From Eustoma russellianum (taxonomy: Eukaryota; Streptophyta; Magnoliopsida; Gentianales; Gentianaceae), in assembly GCA_036186865.1 (NCBI GenBank), contig AP025045.1, positions 17,453,180-17,517,179 on the forward strand: a stretch of DNA of 64,000 bases. The letters run 5' to 3'. The translations under genes and the position numbers were made by a program. Positions 22,591 through 34,658 of the stretch are shown in pieces (within the stretch, counting starts at the first letter, position 1; every line of letters starts with the position of its first letter). A model generated the notes under the pieces. It was not told where the DNA came from, made no database searches, and saw nothing but the letters and a program-made list of their open reading frames with translations.

Positions 22591-23339
22591 TGGTCAATCC
22601 AGTCTCTGCATGTACCCAATTTGGGAAAGTAATTACATCACCCCTTAAACTTATTGAATTGCCTTGGAAATTATATGGTAATTACTTGGGGCATAGATGT
22701 GCATGTTCATGTAAAGAAACCAGCCTAAAACCACCATTTTGATGGTTAACAACTGAGTTTAAATTAGTGGTACAAAACTGGAAATAGGACAGTTTAATGT
22801 CTTAAGTCGTAAGGCTTCGATCTTGATCATTTAGGCTTGAATGTGATGTTTAGCCGTATGAATACTGTTCCTTGGTGAATTAGCTATGTTTTCCAGGTGA
22901 CGGATCAAAATGAATAAAGTTTTATGACCCACGAAACTGAGGTAAGGCGGTACTGCCCTGCTGATTTCAGCAGTACCTTTGATGATAGTATGATGTTTTG
23001 AGGTAGTTAGACATTTCGGATTGTTACGAAATTTTAATAGCATGTGTCTAAGCCTTCATTATGCATATGTATGGCATGGGTTTATGAATATGAGCACGAA
23101 TTGATGAGCACGAGGCTGTATGAACAGAATGTGATTGCTGGACAGTTTTTCCAGTTTAAAAGACAAGTATGTGCATGCATGATTATGATGCATTTGTTCA
23201 CGAGTCGCATAATGCATGTCATACATTGCATCATCGTCACGTACATGATTTACAGCATGATTTTTATGTGAAAGAAAGATGAAAAGCGTTTTCAAAAGAT
23301 GATTTTGTTTTGCAAAGAATGATTCCCCACCGGTACCGT

Positions 23340-23590
23340 GTGTGAGTATGAACTTGGCCAGTATGAACCCGCTCAGATCCGGGTTAAGCGATTTGACAGT
23401 ATGACCGTGCATGCTCGAAAATAATAGGCCTGATGATGATGATGATGATGACCGTGCGGGTCTGGAAAAGAATAGACCCGGCAAGTATGATGACGTTACC
23501 GTTCCGAATCCGGGAATAATAGATTCGAAGGGGAGAAGTTACCGTCTCAAATCCGGAAAGATAGATCTGAACACTCTATTGTTTTACGAT
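23340..23590 (+). repeat. Minisatellite block with GAT run in the solo LTR
   Basis: Imperfect units of about 50-60 bases carry a nucleotide pattern of CCGGGT/AATAGA-type segments (for example AATCCGGGAATAATAGATTC), with a (GAT)n run near 23432. It lies 1.2-1.5 kb before the LTR end. This matches the relative place of the blocks at 2590 and 59796. Confidence 0.65.
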
Positions 23591-24814
23591 GATGATGATT
23601 TTAAAGAAAAGCATGAAAGATCATATTTCCATTTTCATCTCGATGCATCACACGTACATATGCATGCATGTTACATCCATGTAGCGACACATGAGATGTA
23701 AGTTGTGATGACCTCGTAGACCCTAAGTGATGATTCTTATTGTGTTATTCATCGATACGAGTTACAGTCTTTTAATGTTATATTCTGCTTTGAGTGATGA
23801 TTTTAATTATGTTATGATCTTGCTACCTTAAGTGATGATCCTTATCGAGTATTGGATGCAGGGCATTATGCGCTACTTTTGCATATTCATACGCATTGCA
23901 TATGGTCAAGAGCATGATGTTAAGTCTATTTGCACTAGGTTGTGTTATTACTTGCTTCGTGACTAAGTTATGATTTTATTGCCTTAACGACTATTGATTA
24001 AAGGGATGAGATGCTAGCCAAATGCTAGAGGTAGTATTGCTTAGGTAATAATCCTCCTATCTCTCGTTACCTAAGTTATGATTTCACTACTGTTGATACG
24101 TAAGCTATGATCTTATTCAGGACAATTAGGCCAAGTTGTTATGAATTGGTAACTCCTAATGATCTTTATTGGGTGATGACCTTTTCTATGTCATGATCTT
24201 CATTAAGTGATGATCCTTTCATAAGTGATGATCTCTGTTAAGTTTCAATCTCTGTTAAGCGATGACCTTGGATATACCTTGTGTTGACTTCTTACGGGTG
24301 TTTAATGGAAGGTCAGGTATGTTCTAAACCGAATTCTGGGATTTGCTTCTTGTATGTACTTTCCATTTAATGCATGATTGTTTATGGTGTACTTGCTGGT
24401 GACTTTGTCACTCACCCCCTATTTTTCCTCCCAGAGGCTGCAGGCAACAAGGTAGAATGGATTGAGGATGGACCTAGAGCCCCTACCCGTGAGTGCAGCG
24501 AAGGATGGGCATATTAGGAGACGTGACTTGACGATTATGACTGATGACTGATTATGTAGTTGTGATGGGAGACATCTACTTTCGAGAATTTCGATACTTT
24601 GATTTGGGTTGTAAAACAAAGAATGATCTAGTGGATGTTTTTAATTTAAAGTTTTAAATTCTGCCACGGTTTCGTATACTTATCTGCGTGTAAGCGCGAA
24701 AATCCATGCATTATACCATGGATCATGATACGTATGAGACGACGCCTAGTAATCTCCTTAGTGAAGTACGGCGGGTGCACCGACTCCGGCGGGGCCGGTG
24801 TGCGGGGCGCCACA

Positions 24815-25604
24815 TAAACACTTAAAAACTTTCTTTTATATAGCAAAGAAAAATGGTTTAGTATTATCTAAATTTAAAATGTCTTTATTTCAGACTAAAA
24901 TAAGATTCTTAGGTCATCATCTGACTCAAGAAACAATTTTACCAATAGAAAGATCTCTAGAATTTGCATCCAAATTTCCAGATAAAATATTGGATAAAAA
25001 TCAATTACAAAGATTTCTTGGATCTTTAAATTATGTTGTTGATTTTATTCCAAATATAATAATAATTGCAAAACCATTACATAATAGATTAAAGAAAAAT
25101 CCACCAATATGGACTGAAGAATATACTTCAGTGGTCAAGAAAATAAAAAGTCTAGTATCTGATATACCCTGCTTATATATAGCAGATCCAGATTTATTTA
25201 AAATAGTTGAAGTAGATGCATCAGATATTGGATATGGTGGAATATTAAAATAATTACAAAATAGAAAAGAGTCTATAGTTCAATATACTTCTGGTCATTG
25301 GAATGATACCTAAAAATCATATTCTACTATTAAAAAAGAAATTTTGAGTATTGTATTATGTATTAATAAATTTCAAAGTGATTTATTAAATAAAAAATTT
25401 CTTTTACGTATTGATTGCAAATTGCAAAAGAAATTTCGCAAAAAGATGTTAAAAATTTAGCTTCAAAACAAATATTTGCTAGATGGCAAGCTTTATTAAG
25501 TATTTATGATTGAATATAAAAAAAGAGATACAAATTTTGTTCCAGACTTTCTGACCAGAGAATTCCTCCAAAACAGACATAATGCCGAGGAAGTCCAAAG
25601 ATAA
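24815..25604 (+). pseudogene. Viral ORF1 part 5: RT end and RNase H
   Basis: Resumes the viral reading frame after the solo LTR. It shows the RT connection segment (FLGHHLTQETILPIERSLEFASKF is partly seen; FLGSLNYVVDFIPN) and RNase H motifs VEVDASDIGYGG, then IKKEILSIVLCINKF and a terminal PDFLTREFLQ. Stops occur at 25251-25253 and near 25310, and a further disruption near 25430. The frame closes at 25602-25604, overlapping the ORF2 ATG at 25582 by 23 bases. RNase H would remove the RNA template in cDNA synthesis. Confidence 0.8.
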
Positions 25605-28600
25605 AGGAAAGCTACCAGCGAATAATGACAATAATATCCCACGAAAAACGTGGGCGGATAAAGTTGAAGAAGAGGAAGAACTTCTTCAAAAAACCCCAAT
25701 AGCCGCAGTTCCAATATCTCAAATATCTACAAATAAAACACCAATATCCATTATTGAAAGCCTATCCAATAGTTCTGAATTTCAAGCATTGCTTGAAAAA
25801 TTCAATATACCAAAAACTACAGAAATAGCAGAGACTTCATCAGCAATATCAAAACCTCAGCCAACTACTTCAATAACCCAAAAAACCAATAAAGTTTTCA
25901 AACCACAATCCACAGAAATTACCAGTAAAATGCCCACATATAAAAAGGCCATGCAGACAACCCAGTTTGTGGAAAAGTCTTTTTATCAATATATTACTAC
26001 TATAGAAAAATCATATTATGATAAAAATCCATTAATTTCCTTACAAAATTATTTTGGAAAAGAGTTTTTCTATAAATCATGGAATATTGCGAAAACCACA
26101 GAATATTATCAACATCTGTTGATAATGACAAATTCTGTTGGAATAAAACATCATTTTAATAAAGATAATATAGAGTATGCCTTCTCCAACTTTAAAATAG
26201 TGTCTATAATGACACCGGAGCAATGGCAAAAACAATTTGGATCTTTATCCGAGGAAATTGATTTTCCTGCAGGATATAATTCAAATTTATTTTCAAATGT
26301 CTCTTTTAATTATTGGGATTACCAACAAGCTTGGTATAATTCCCTATATTTTCAAAACTCCAGGGGTTCACACACCTGGTTGATATTTTTTGATACCAGA
26401 AGAATAACGACGAAGAATATTCCATATTGGTTTGCAGCATGGTGAGATCATTTTGGGTCCTGTGCAGAATATTTGAATGATATAGTGAGACCATCAGTAC
26501 AAGTATTTACGAAGATGTATTCTCCCACAGATGAAGAGAAGATATTTTCGGAAATGATTGTTGAGAAATATGTTTGGATAATTTTCAAAGTCATGATTTT
26601 AAGTGATGAATACTTAAAAATGTCACATATGGTGTTATAAATGAAAGAGTTGAATAAGTGAAGAAAAATGACACGATGTCTAGGGTTGTTAGAAATATTT
26701 TTCTAAAATGTGATAAAATAGTTGTTTTTATTTTGTTCGTGATTTATATATGTTTATCATGTTGTGATTATGTGATTTTTATGATGATAATATCTTGTGA
26801 CTAATATGCCCTCGAAGTTTCTACAACTTACCAAAAAGGGCAAAAGTGGTATTTTGAGTTTTGTAGGTACTCGACATGGTGAATATGATTCAAGAAGATA
26901 TTATCATCTTATTTATTATCAAGAAGGTGTTATTATATTTAATTCTGACCATCGGGGTCATTTCTGGAGTTTTATCTCACTAGGGGCATTTTGGTCATTT
27001 TACCCCCGAAGACAGTTTCGGTATTTTTACTCAAGGAATCTCTTGAGTATCTTATTATATTCATTCTGGAGTTCATTTAGTATATTCTTGAAGATTATTT
27101 GGTGGTTTTCTATTTTATTCTCTCATTTGATGATTTTATCGACGGTAGCGGGATATGTGACGGTATTCGATGTCACATTCTATTTTTTCTTGAAGACCCT
27201 CTTATATATGTTATAAGAGGATATTAATCATCATCTTTCAAAGATTACAAGGTGTCCTTGGTGCAAAATTCATCACAATATGTCAAGGAGAAATGGGAAT
27301 TTTGATATTATATGTTGACATAACCTTGTCAACTATTATTTGTTGATTTCTCCTCAAAAATCTGAGTTGGTATACATATACACAGCCTCAAAAACGTGAT
27401 TATACAGATGGAGATGATGTTTTTCTCATTTTATGAGTTGGAGACAAGAAGACAAACCAAAAGCAAGCTAGTTGGCAAAAGTTGCCAACTTGAAATTTCA
27501 AATTTGAATGTAATGGAGACAAGATTATTGGAGATGATTATGGAGGTGTTTTAATTCAAAATTCTCAGCCATCACATGGTCTAAAAGTTGGAGGGAATAT
27601 GCCATCAATTCACTCTATAAATAGAAGGCAAGGTGAAGAAGAGAAGACACACACTTGAAAGCAAAAATTGAAGATTGTTGTCTTGCTATTCTCTTCTCAT
27701 ATTTTTGTTCATACTTTGGGTAGCTAAGGTGTTCCATTTCTAGTTGTTGTCCAGCTACACTATACACACCTTCTTGTGTCTTATTTGTAAGATTGATTAG
27801 CCAAATCTATAAGGCTACATCAATAGGTGATAGAGGTGTTGCAACCAAGAGTTGCATAAAGGTGTTCATCCAAGTCTTGAATAGGGTTGGTGTTTAACCC
27901 AAGGATCAAGCTTGGTTCTTGCTGTAATTTGGTTCATACCATAGTGAAATCCAAGGAAAGGTGTTCCTTGGGACTGGAGTAGGTCACATTGACCGAACCA
28001 GGATAAATTCTTGGTGTTCTTGTCTTCTTTACATTTTTCTGTTTTCTGCCCGTTTTTCACTACAGATTTCACACAACTTTTCACGTTTTGAAAAAATAGG
28101 TAAACACTTTCAAAATTCGTGATTTTTGGTGGAGTTATACTTCAGACTGTTAGCTTTCATTTGCAACAAGAATCACTTGATTTGAGCAAGGGAAAGTTAG
28201 TCTTTCAGTCTTTGCAAGATAACTGCTCCAATCTGGCTGCAATCTGACCAGTTTTGAGAAAACTTAAATTCTGTATTTTTCAAGAGTTGGTTAAGGTCAG
28301 GGCCTTTTCGAAACTTTATCTACACATCCTAAGGAGTGTTTTGATATAAAGATCAACCTTTTTGGTTGAGTATTCAAAGAGAAACACGTTTTGCAAAATC
28401 AGCAACATTCTGTCCAATTCTGTCCAGATTGACCATCTGAAGCTTTTTATTTATTTGAAGGGTCAAACGATCTTATTTTTGTATGATTCTTGGATAGCGT
28501 CTTGTTAACTCATTAAAGTTAAATTCTGGAAAGTTTCATAATTTTTGGAGTTGTGTACAATTATTTGTGAATTTTTGAAAAACGGGTTCTGAATCTGAGG

Positions 28601-29126
28601 TGGTTTCAGATTCTGTTTTTAAAGGGGATTTTAACAAAGGGTTGTAGTGTAATTTCCGCTAACCACTATTCACCCCCCTCTAGTGGTGTTTATTACAGGT
28701 GAACGGTCCAACAATGATGATATTTCATATGAAGTTCTATTTACCATTAGTATTCCAATGGAGAGCAGAATATACTCCAAATACAAAAGTAGCCTTGATA
28801 AAAAGAAAATTTTATATCAAATGGTGGACAGCATTCAATATTCCAGAATCCATTTACCCTCACAAAGTAATGGAACAAATAAAATATAGAATGCACAAAA
28901 GCAAATTGCATATAGCAGAAAAACAATAACAGCACCGGTGAAGCCCGGACATGAACAATTTTTATTACACAAATCAAGGATGCAATCTCAGCTGGCAATG
29001 GCGAAAGACCCTGAAGAAATGCAAAATATTTTGATGAAAGTTGCTCCTTTATTACAAGAAGCAAAACCATCATCATCTTCAGGATCAACGAATTCAGTGG
29101 ATGAAGACGTTGATTTGATAGAATAA
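25582..29126 (+). pseudogene. Viral ORF2, copy 2, split by a solo LTR
   Basis: The ATG at 25582 overlaps the end of ORF1. The N-terminal part is basic (MPRKSKDKGKLP), then Glu-rich and Pro/Thr/Ser-rich, followed by a folded aromatic domain (FYQYITTIEKSYYDKNPL, FNYWDYQQAWYNSLYFQ, NIPYWFAAW). A TGA at 26443-26445 interrupts it. The phase continues to the solo LTR at 26559 and resumes at 28714. A one-base change near 28880 shifts the Lys-rich region, and the Ser-rich acidic tail ends at 29126. Without breaks the protein would be about 460 residues. Florendoviruses have such a second ORF of unknown function. A viroplasmin-like role is conceivable but not supported by any motif I see. Confidence 0.7.
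26559..28713 (+). mobile_element. Maximus-family solo LTR inside viral ORF2
   Basis: 2155 bp from TGTTGAGAAATATG to GGTCCAACA, with the TSD ATGAT at 26554-26558 and 28714-28718. It is clearly homologous to the LTRs of the element at 10165-20670 but in plus orientation. The TATA box is at 27615-27624. It lacks the CGATCGAT block: the sequence passes directly from GAAAAATGACAC to GATGTCTAG near 26678. No internal region or second LTR exists, so LTR-LTR recombination removed the body. Confidence 0.95.
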
Positions 29127-29985
29127 GTTGATCATTTGTAATATTTGAATTGATGTAATATTTCAATGATGTAATAGTTGTTATATCTTTGATATAACAT
29201 GCAAAAAAAATTAATTAAAAAATTATTAAAATATTTGTGCGGAAATGACCAAGCAAGTTATAATGGAGGGACCCTTATTTTGACCATATTCCCCTCAAAA
29301 TTCCTATAAAATGAGGGGATATGCACACTTGAAAAAAGACAAGTTTTTCTACCATCTTTCTTACACTTTCTCTCTCTCCATTCCCACTTTTCATTTTTAT
29401 CCAATATCCTTCCATCCTTTCTCCAATACTATCCCACACCAAGAACACTTTATTTTTTCTTGAATATCTTTCAATAACCATTTGAAGCCAATATCCCTGA
29501 AGATCTCCAATCTTCAAACAATAGTTGTATCTCCAATATTTTTAAAGAAATAAATATATGGTATGAATTGAATTCTTTTACTTTTTGAGTTCTTTAATAT
29601 ACTGTTCTTAATTTTATTTATTGCTTCTATGTATTATATATCTATATAATTGGGTCGGTATATACCGCCTAATTCTTTTTGTTAATATTGTTATATATAT
29701 ATATATGCTTATATCATATATATATATATATTATTATGGCTGGATTTAGTTCTGCCTAACCTTATTCCCTCTCCCTTTTTATTTACTGTTCTTTATTTAT
29801 CTTCTTGGGGAGTTTAAACACCCCCATTTAAATTCTGTTCATTTAATTTCGTTTTACTTACTGTTTTTATTTTTGTTTTGTTTTATTTACTGTTTTTACT
29901 TTTGTTTACATTCATGTTTTGTTTTATTGTTTATTATTATTATCTTTTAGTGTCGGTAGTTTATATTCCTGTTTGTGGTGTGGTA
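29127..29985 (+). promoter_or_regulatory. Viral intergenic region, copy 2, ending at the primer site
   Basis: Collinear with 4297-5222. It contains TATAAAAT at 29305-29312, a CT-rich leader, an AATAAATATATGG motif near 29547, a TA run at about 29690-29733 and the T-rich stretch to TTTGTGGTGT. It then reads GGTATC and dissolves into a TA repeat followed by the A-rich edge of a Tork-type LTR. TGGTATC equals the first seven bases of a tRNA-Met primer site, so the viral DNA appears to end at that site. Confidence 0.6.
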
Positions 29986-29989
29986 TCTA

Positions 29990-30502
29990 TATATATATAA
30001 AAAAACAAATGGCATGTATATGGAGAGGAGAGGAGGAGGACTTTCCTTTCATCAACTTGTTGCCTTTGTGTCTTTTCCAAATATGGCTTCCTTTAATGAA
30101 CTACTTAGTTTAATTAACTTAGTACTTCGCTTAATGAACTAGTTTAGTTCATTAATGGTGGCACCTGAAAATAGTTCAAACACAACAAATGCTTGCCATT
30201 TGATGCAAGCTTTAAAGCTTCATGGCTCGTTAGTACGACAACATTATATATGAACTATATAAGGCAAGTTTTATGCAACAACGTGTCATGTCATAAAATA
30301 TGTCATGCATTTCTTTGTAACACGTTATTTAAATCATGCATTTTGAAATCACTCAAACCCCTTTTTCTCTACACTTGTGCTACCGCTAGTATTCATGAAC
30401 ATTTCAAGATCATTACTTATCAAAGCGGCACCACTTCCTATGTTCATATAGGTGAAGATTAAGATAATTCCACTTAATCCTTCATTAAGAGTGCTATGGA
30501 CA
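29990..30502 (-). repeat. Tork-type 3' LTR (partial)
   Basis: On the minus strand it starts TGTCCATAGCACTC directly after a polypurine tract (AAAGGAGGGTGAA, 30503-30517). About 370 bases (30020-30390) match, inverted, the sequence at about 63595-63940, including paired hairpins around AATGAACT/AGTTCATT. The far end fades into the TA run next to the virus, so it may be truncated there. No matching 5' LTR was found near 34700-35500. Confidence 0.6.
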
Positions 30503-30675
30503 TTCACCCTCCTTTAACACTAACATTCCAATTCTTTAAAGATCAATGTCGTGCGGCTTGATTCCTTAAAGATCAATCGTAGTGCTTTAATACCTCACTT
30601 TGTGACTTGTTGTTACCCATTGAACCTTAGGCTAGTTGTATGCTAGACAAGGTTGGGTTTCTATCACAAGAAAAC

Positions 30676-31740
30676 TTATCTTATACGTCTCAATGACATC
30701 CCTAAAGATGTACTTTGTACCAAGTCTTTTGAAAGACTCTTTGTCAACGGATCCGCCAGGTTATTGCTGGATCTGACGTATGCAATGGCTATTACACCAT
30801 CAGATATCAATTGCCTTACATAATCATGCCTAAGGCTGACATGTCTAGATTTCCTGTTATAGATTTTACTATAAGCTCTAGACATCGTTGCTTGGCTATC
30901 ACAGTGTAAGGAAATGGTTGGCATCGGTTGCGACCACAACTCTATATCCAATAATAGATTTCTCAGCCATTCCGCTTCCTTACCTGCAGATCCCAATGCT
31001 ATGAATTCGGATTCCATAATAGAATGAGTTATGCATGTCTGTTTCTTTGAAGCCCAAGAAACAGCACCACCACCCAAAGAAAATATCCAACCCGTAGTAG
31101 ATTTGTTATCACCAAAGCTAGTTATCCAACTAGCATCAGTATAACCTTCCAACACGGCTGGGAAACTATTATAAAACAATCTGTAATTCATAGTCCTCTT
31201 CAAGTACCCAAGTACTCGCCCGATTGCCTTCCAATGGTTTATACTAGGATTACTAGTATACCTTGATAATTTACATACCACAAAGGCAATATCCGGTCTA
31301 GTGCAATGTATAGCATACATTAAACTACCAATTGCACTAGCATATTCCAATTGTGCTACCGCTCTACCGGTATGTCCAGTCAATTTGTATGAGGCATCGA
31401 ATGGTGTGTTTGCTTCTTTGATCTCCAAGTGTTTGAATTTATTCAACACTTTGTTTATGTAATGAGATTGACAAAGAACAAAACCCCCACTATGTTTGGA
31501 CACTTTTATCCCTAAGATAGTATCTACCTCACCCAAATCTTTCATTTGGAATTGTGAAGTTAAATACTTCTTAGTCTCATTTACTCCTTCCATATTAGTA
31601 CCGATAATTAGCATGTCATCCACGTACAAACAAATAATGACACCATATTTGTCTGTAAACTTGGAATATACACACTTATCTGCACCATTATGCCGGAAAC
31701 CATTCTTTAAAATGGTAGTGTCAAACTTTTCATGCCATTG
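30676..31740 (-). pseudogene. pol: Tork-type pol, RT C-terminal part and RNase H
   Basis: Contains the RT catalytic YVDDMLIIG (YVDD at 31615-31626), the FQMKDLGEVDTILGIKV thumb segment and Copia RNase H (EGYTDASWITSFGDNKSTTG, the ESEFIALGSAGKEAEWL region, and NLADPLTKSL near the end). It is in the same phase as the upstream pol frame; only the TAA at 31741-31743 separates them. No other break is seen in this part. Confidence 0.85.
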
Positions 31741-33860
31741 TTACGGTGCTTTTTTCAATCCATACAATGACCTTATCAATTTGCACACTTTGTGCTCATT
31801 CCCCGGAATTACAAAATCTTCTGGTTGTTCCATATAGACTTCTTCGTCTAAATCACCATTGACAAGTGCAGTCTTAACATCTATTTGATGTATAACCAAG
31901 TTATTTATGGATGCTAACGCTATCAACACTCTAATGGAAGTTATCCTCGCAACAGGAGCATATGTGTCAAAATAGTCTATCCCTTCTCGTTGTCTAAAGC
32001 CTTTGGCTACTAATCTAGCCTTGAAAGTTTGAAGTGAACCATCCGAATTGTATTTTCTTCTAAATACCCATTTACATCCAATTGCTTTGGAACTTGGAGG
32101 AAAATCAGTGAGAACCCACGTATTGTTAGACAATAACGAATTCATCTCATCATCAATTGCTTCCTTCCAAAATGACGCATCTCTCGATTGCATCGCCTCC
32201 TTATATGATTTTGGATCATCTTCCACGCTTAGTACAATAGGTATTTGATTAAATAACTTTGTCCTATTACCTTCAACTAAGAAAGTAATGGATTGCGAAG
32301 AAATGAAGTCCAGATGTAAATACTTTTCCTTTCTAGCACGTTGACTTCTCCTAACCTCAGTTGGAGAATCTTGATTTTGATCATCAACACTAGAAGGATC
32401 ATTGGAGAAATCTCCAACAATAGATTCATTCAAATTCTCACTTGTTGAACTTTGATTTGAATCTGTTCTCAAGAACTTATTCTCAAGAAATTCAACATCT
32501 CTTGATTCAACAACCACATTGGATTCTAAATCTAGAATCCTATATGCTTTAGAGTTTTTGGCATATCCAATAAAGACATCTTTAAGAGCTCTTGGCCCCA
32601 ACTTAGTTCTCTTCGGATCCGGAACTCTATAATAGGCTAGGCAACCCCAAACTCTAAGATAACTTAGATTTGGTTTTCGTTTCTTCCATATTTTGTATGG
32701 AGAAACTTTGAACTTTTTAGAAGGAATTATATTGTGAATATGACAAGCCGTCAACAAGGCTTCTCCCCACAAATTCTTTGGCAAACCAGAGTTTATTAAC
32801 ATTGCATTTAGCATGCCAACTAAACTTCTATTCTTTCTTTCAGCCAAACCATTTTGTTGGGGTGTGTATGGAGCACTTTTCTGGTGTATGATACGATTCT
32901 GCTCACAGAATTGATTAAATTCAAGAGGAAAATATTCACCACCATGATCACTCCTTAGAACTTTGATTTTCAAACCCAATTGATCTTCAACTTCCATTTT
33001 ATAGACTTTGAACATGTCAAAGGCTTCATCTTTATGCCTTAGTAAATATACATAAGTATATCTAGAGGCATCATCAATGAAAGTTATGAAATATCGATTG
33101 CCACCTAAGGTTAAAACACCATTCGATTCGCAAATATCCGAATGAACAAGTTCTAAGAGTTCAGTTTTCCGTTCTACTTTCGGAAACGGTTTCTTTGTCA
33201 TCTTAGCTTGTATGCACACTTCACATGTTCTTTCATTTTCATCTTTGCAAGAAATTAAGGCATGCTTAGACATGAATTTAACAGTAGTACTACTAATATG
33301 TGCAAGTCTATCATGCCACAATGAAAAAGAAGAATCAACAGAGTAAACACAAACTACGGAATTTTTATTGATACTCAGTTTAAACATCCCGTCGCAAGCA
33401 TAACCCTTGACAACAAAGATACCATTCTTGGACAATATAATTCTGTCCCTCTCCATTACAATCTTGAATCCACTTTTACAGACCATGCTAGCAGAAACGA
33501 GATTTTTAGAAATCTCGGGTGCATGTAGAACGTTGACTAATAACAACTTCTTTCCTGAAGTAAAGTCTAACTCTACACTACCTTTACCCAGGAATCTTGT
33601 GGTGCTGCGGTTTCCCATAAGAACCTGCTGGCTATCATCCACAACATGGTAGGTCTTGAATAGATCCTTATTGTTGCATACGTGCACTGTTGCACCCAAA
33701 TCGAACCACCAATCACTTGTGATTTCGTTCGTAGCCATATGCAGTTCCGTTACCATGCCAACATGCAACCTGGAGACCATTGCAACCAGTTGACCGGTTC
33801 CAATGTCTAATATTTGCATTGTTGGCATTTTGGAAACTACCGCTCTGTTTTTGTTTCTTT
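31741..33860 (-). pseudogene. pol: Tork-type pol: protease, integrase, RT N-terminal part
   Basis: In order: protease WWFDLGATVHVC, in which the usual DSG reads DLG, a substitution likely to kill activity; a GAG-pre-integrase zinc region (LWHDRLAHISS, then CEVCIQAKMTKKPF); the integrase core (LVHSDICE, FIDDASRYTYVYLL, DHGGEY, QQNGLAERKNRSL); a variable linker; and RT (GCKWVFRRKYNSDG, HQIDVKTALVNGDLDEEVY). The frame ends at the TAA 31741-31743 after LYGLKKAP. Apart from this stop and the protease change the frame is open for more than 700 codons. Confidence 0.85.
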
Positions 33861-33865
33861 CGAAA

Positions 33866-34656
33866 TCAACAGTCTTTCTTGAGATGACCTTTCTTGCCAC
33901 AATTATAGCATCTCTTGCCTTTCTTGGATTCTGCTTTGTCCGTGGATTCATAAAAATCGGAGTTCTTTCTTTTGTTTCCAACCAAACTCCCTGTTTTCCC
34001 TTTGACATAATGCACTCTAGGTGCATCATCAGAGACATGTCTCTTTACAAGACTCCTTGTCTCTTCTTCAATTCGCAAATGCTTTTGAAGTTGTTCAAGG
34101 GAAAAGGATTCAGTTCAGTGTAGCAATTTCTTCCTGTAGTCATTCCAACTAGGGGAAGCTTAGCAATTATCCCTCCTACTTGTAATGCCTCAGAAACTTC
34201 TACACCCAACTCTTTCAGTTTGGACACAATGACCTGCAACTCGTGCACTTGGTCCATGATTGACAAATTTTCAACCATTTTAAAATTAAAATACTTCATC
34301 ACCTGGAATTTGTCCGCGCCTTGTTTCTCGTTGTTGTACTTGAACTCCAAGGCGTTCCATATCTCCTTCGGTGATGATGTTGCCATGAACAGATCATAGA
34401 TACGATCTGACAAGTTGTTGAGGATATGCCCTCGGCAAAGCATATTATCCTCATGTCTTTTCCTCCAAGCGGCTTTCACCTCCTCAGAGTCCTCTTCTTT
34501 TGGGGTTGGTAAGTCCTTCAAATTTGGGTCTAGACAATACCCAATCTGAAGTGCAGTCAGGAGGAACAACATCTTTTCCTTGCAGCGAAGATAGTTTGTG
34601 CCATCAAATCGGTCAAGCTTCATGCTCTCTTGATTCAAGAATGTCTTTGAATCCAT
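33866..34656 (-). pseudogene. gag: Tork-type Gag, frameshifted
   Basis: The start is the ATG at 34654-34656, two bases after a 15-bp inverted repeat arm. The N-terminal part is a UBN2-type Gag (LDRFDGTNYLRCKEKMLF, then CRGHILNNLSDRIYDL). The frame breaks near 34080-34120; the zinc knuckle CYNCGKKGHLKKDC lies in a second phase (about 33866-33910), and pol begins in a third. At least two indels therefore separate Gag from Pol. Gag would form the particle and bind element RNA. Confidence 0.8.
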
Positions 34657-34658
34657 CT

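Larger units (their letters stand above)
9679..24814 (+). mobile_element. Large Gypsy (Tekay-like) solo LTR split by a Maximus element
   Basis: The insertion begins TGTTGTACCCCGCC, ends GGGGCGCCACA and is flanked by TAAAC at 9674-9678 and 24815-24819. Without the nested Copia it is about 4.6 kb. It contains no gag or pol, no primer-binding site and no second copy of its start, so a solo LTR is the simplest reading; a non-autonomous element is the alternative. The 20676-24814 part contains a 20-bp array, a 190-bp array, a third repeat block and a TCACTCACCCCC motif near 24410 that I associate with Tekay-type LTRs. The terminal GTACGGCGGGTGCAC is shared with the LTRs ending at 3787 and 53229. 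Confidence 0.75.
3788..29985 (+). mobile_element. Florendovirus-like endogenous pararetrovirus, more than one genome unit, nested insertions
   Basis: Removing the solo LTR at 9679-24814 and the solo LTR at 26559-28713 leaves a collinear Caulimoviridae-type genome: ORF2 3' end, intergenic region with TATA box, ORF1 (movement-protein remnant, coat protein with zinc knuckle, aspartic protease, RT, RNase H), ORF2, and the intergenic region again. No integrase is seen, as expected for pararetroviruses. A two-ORF plan with a conserved unknown ORF2 behind RNase H fits Florendovirus as I recall that genus; Petuvirus is the main alternative. All coding parts carry stops or frameshifts, so the locus is an inactive relic. 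The two intergenic copies lose alignment at or beside a TGGTATC primer-site core. Confidence 0.8.

Noticed and set aside
23431..23452. (GAT)n microsatellite as a separate feature
   Set aside because: It is short and lies inside the minisatellite block of the solo LTR.
10795..28084. A 72-codon frame with the same protein (ending LDPWVKHQPYSRLG) at 10795-11013, 18960-19178 and 27866-28084
   Set aside because: It recurs only because the three places are copies of one LTR. The starts are not ATG and there is no sign of selection.
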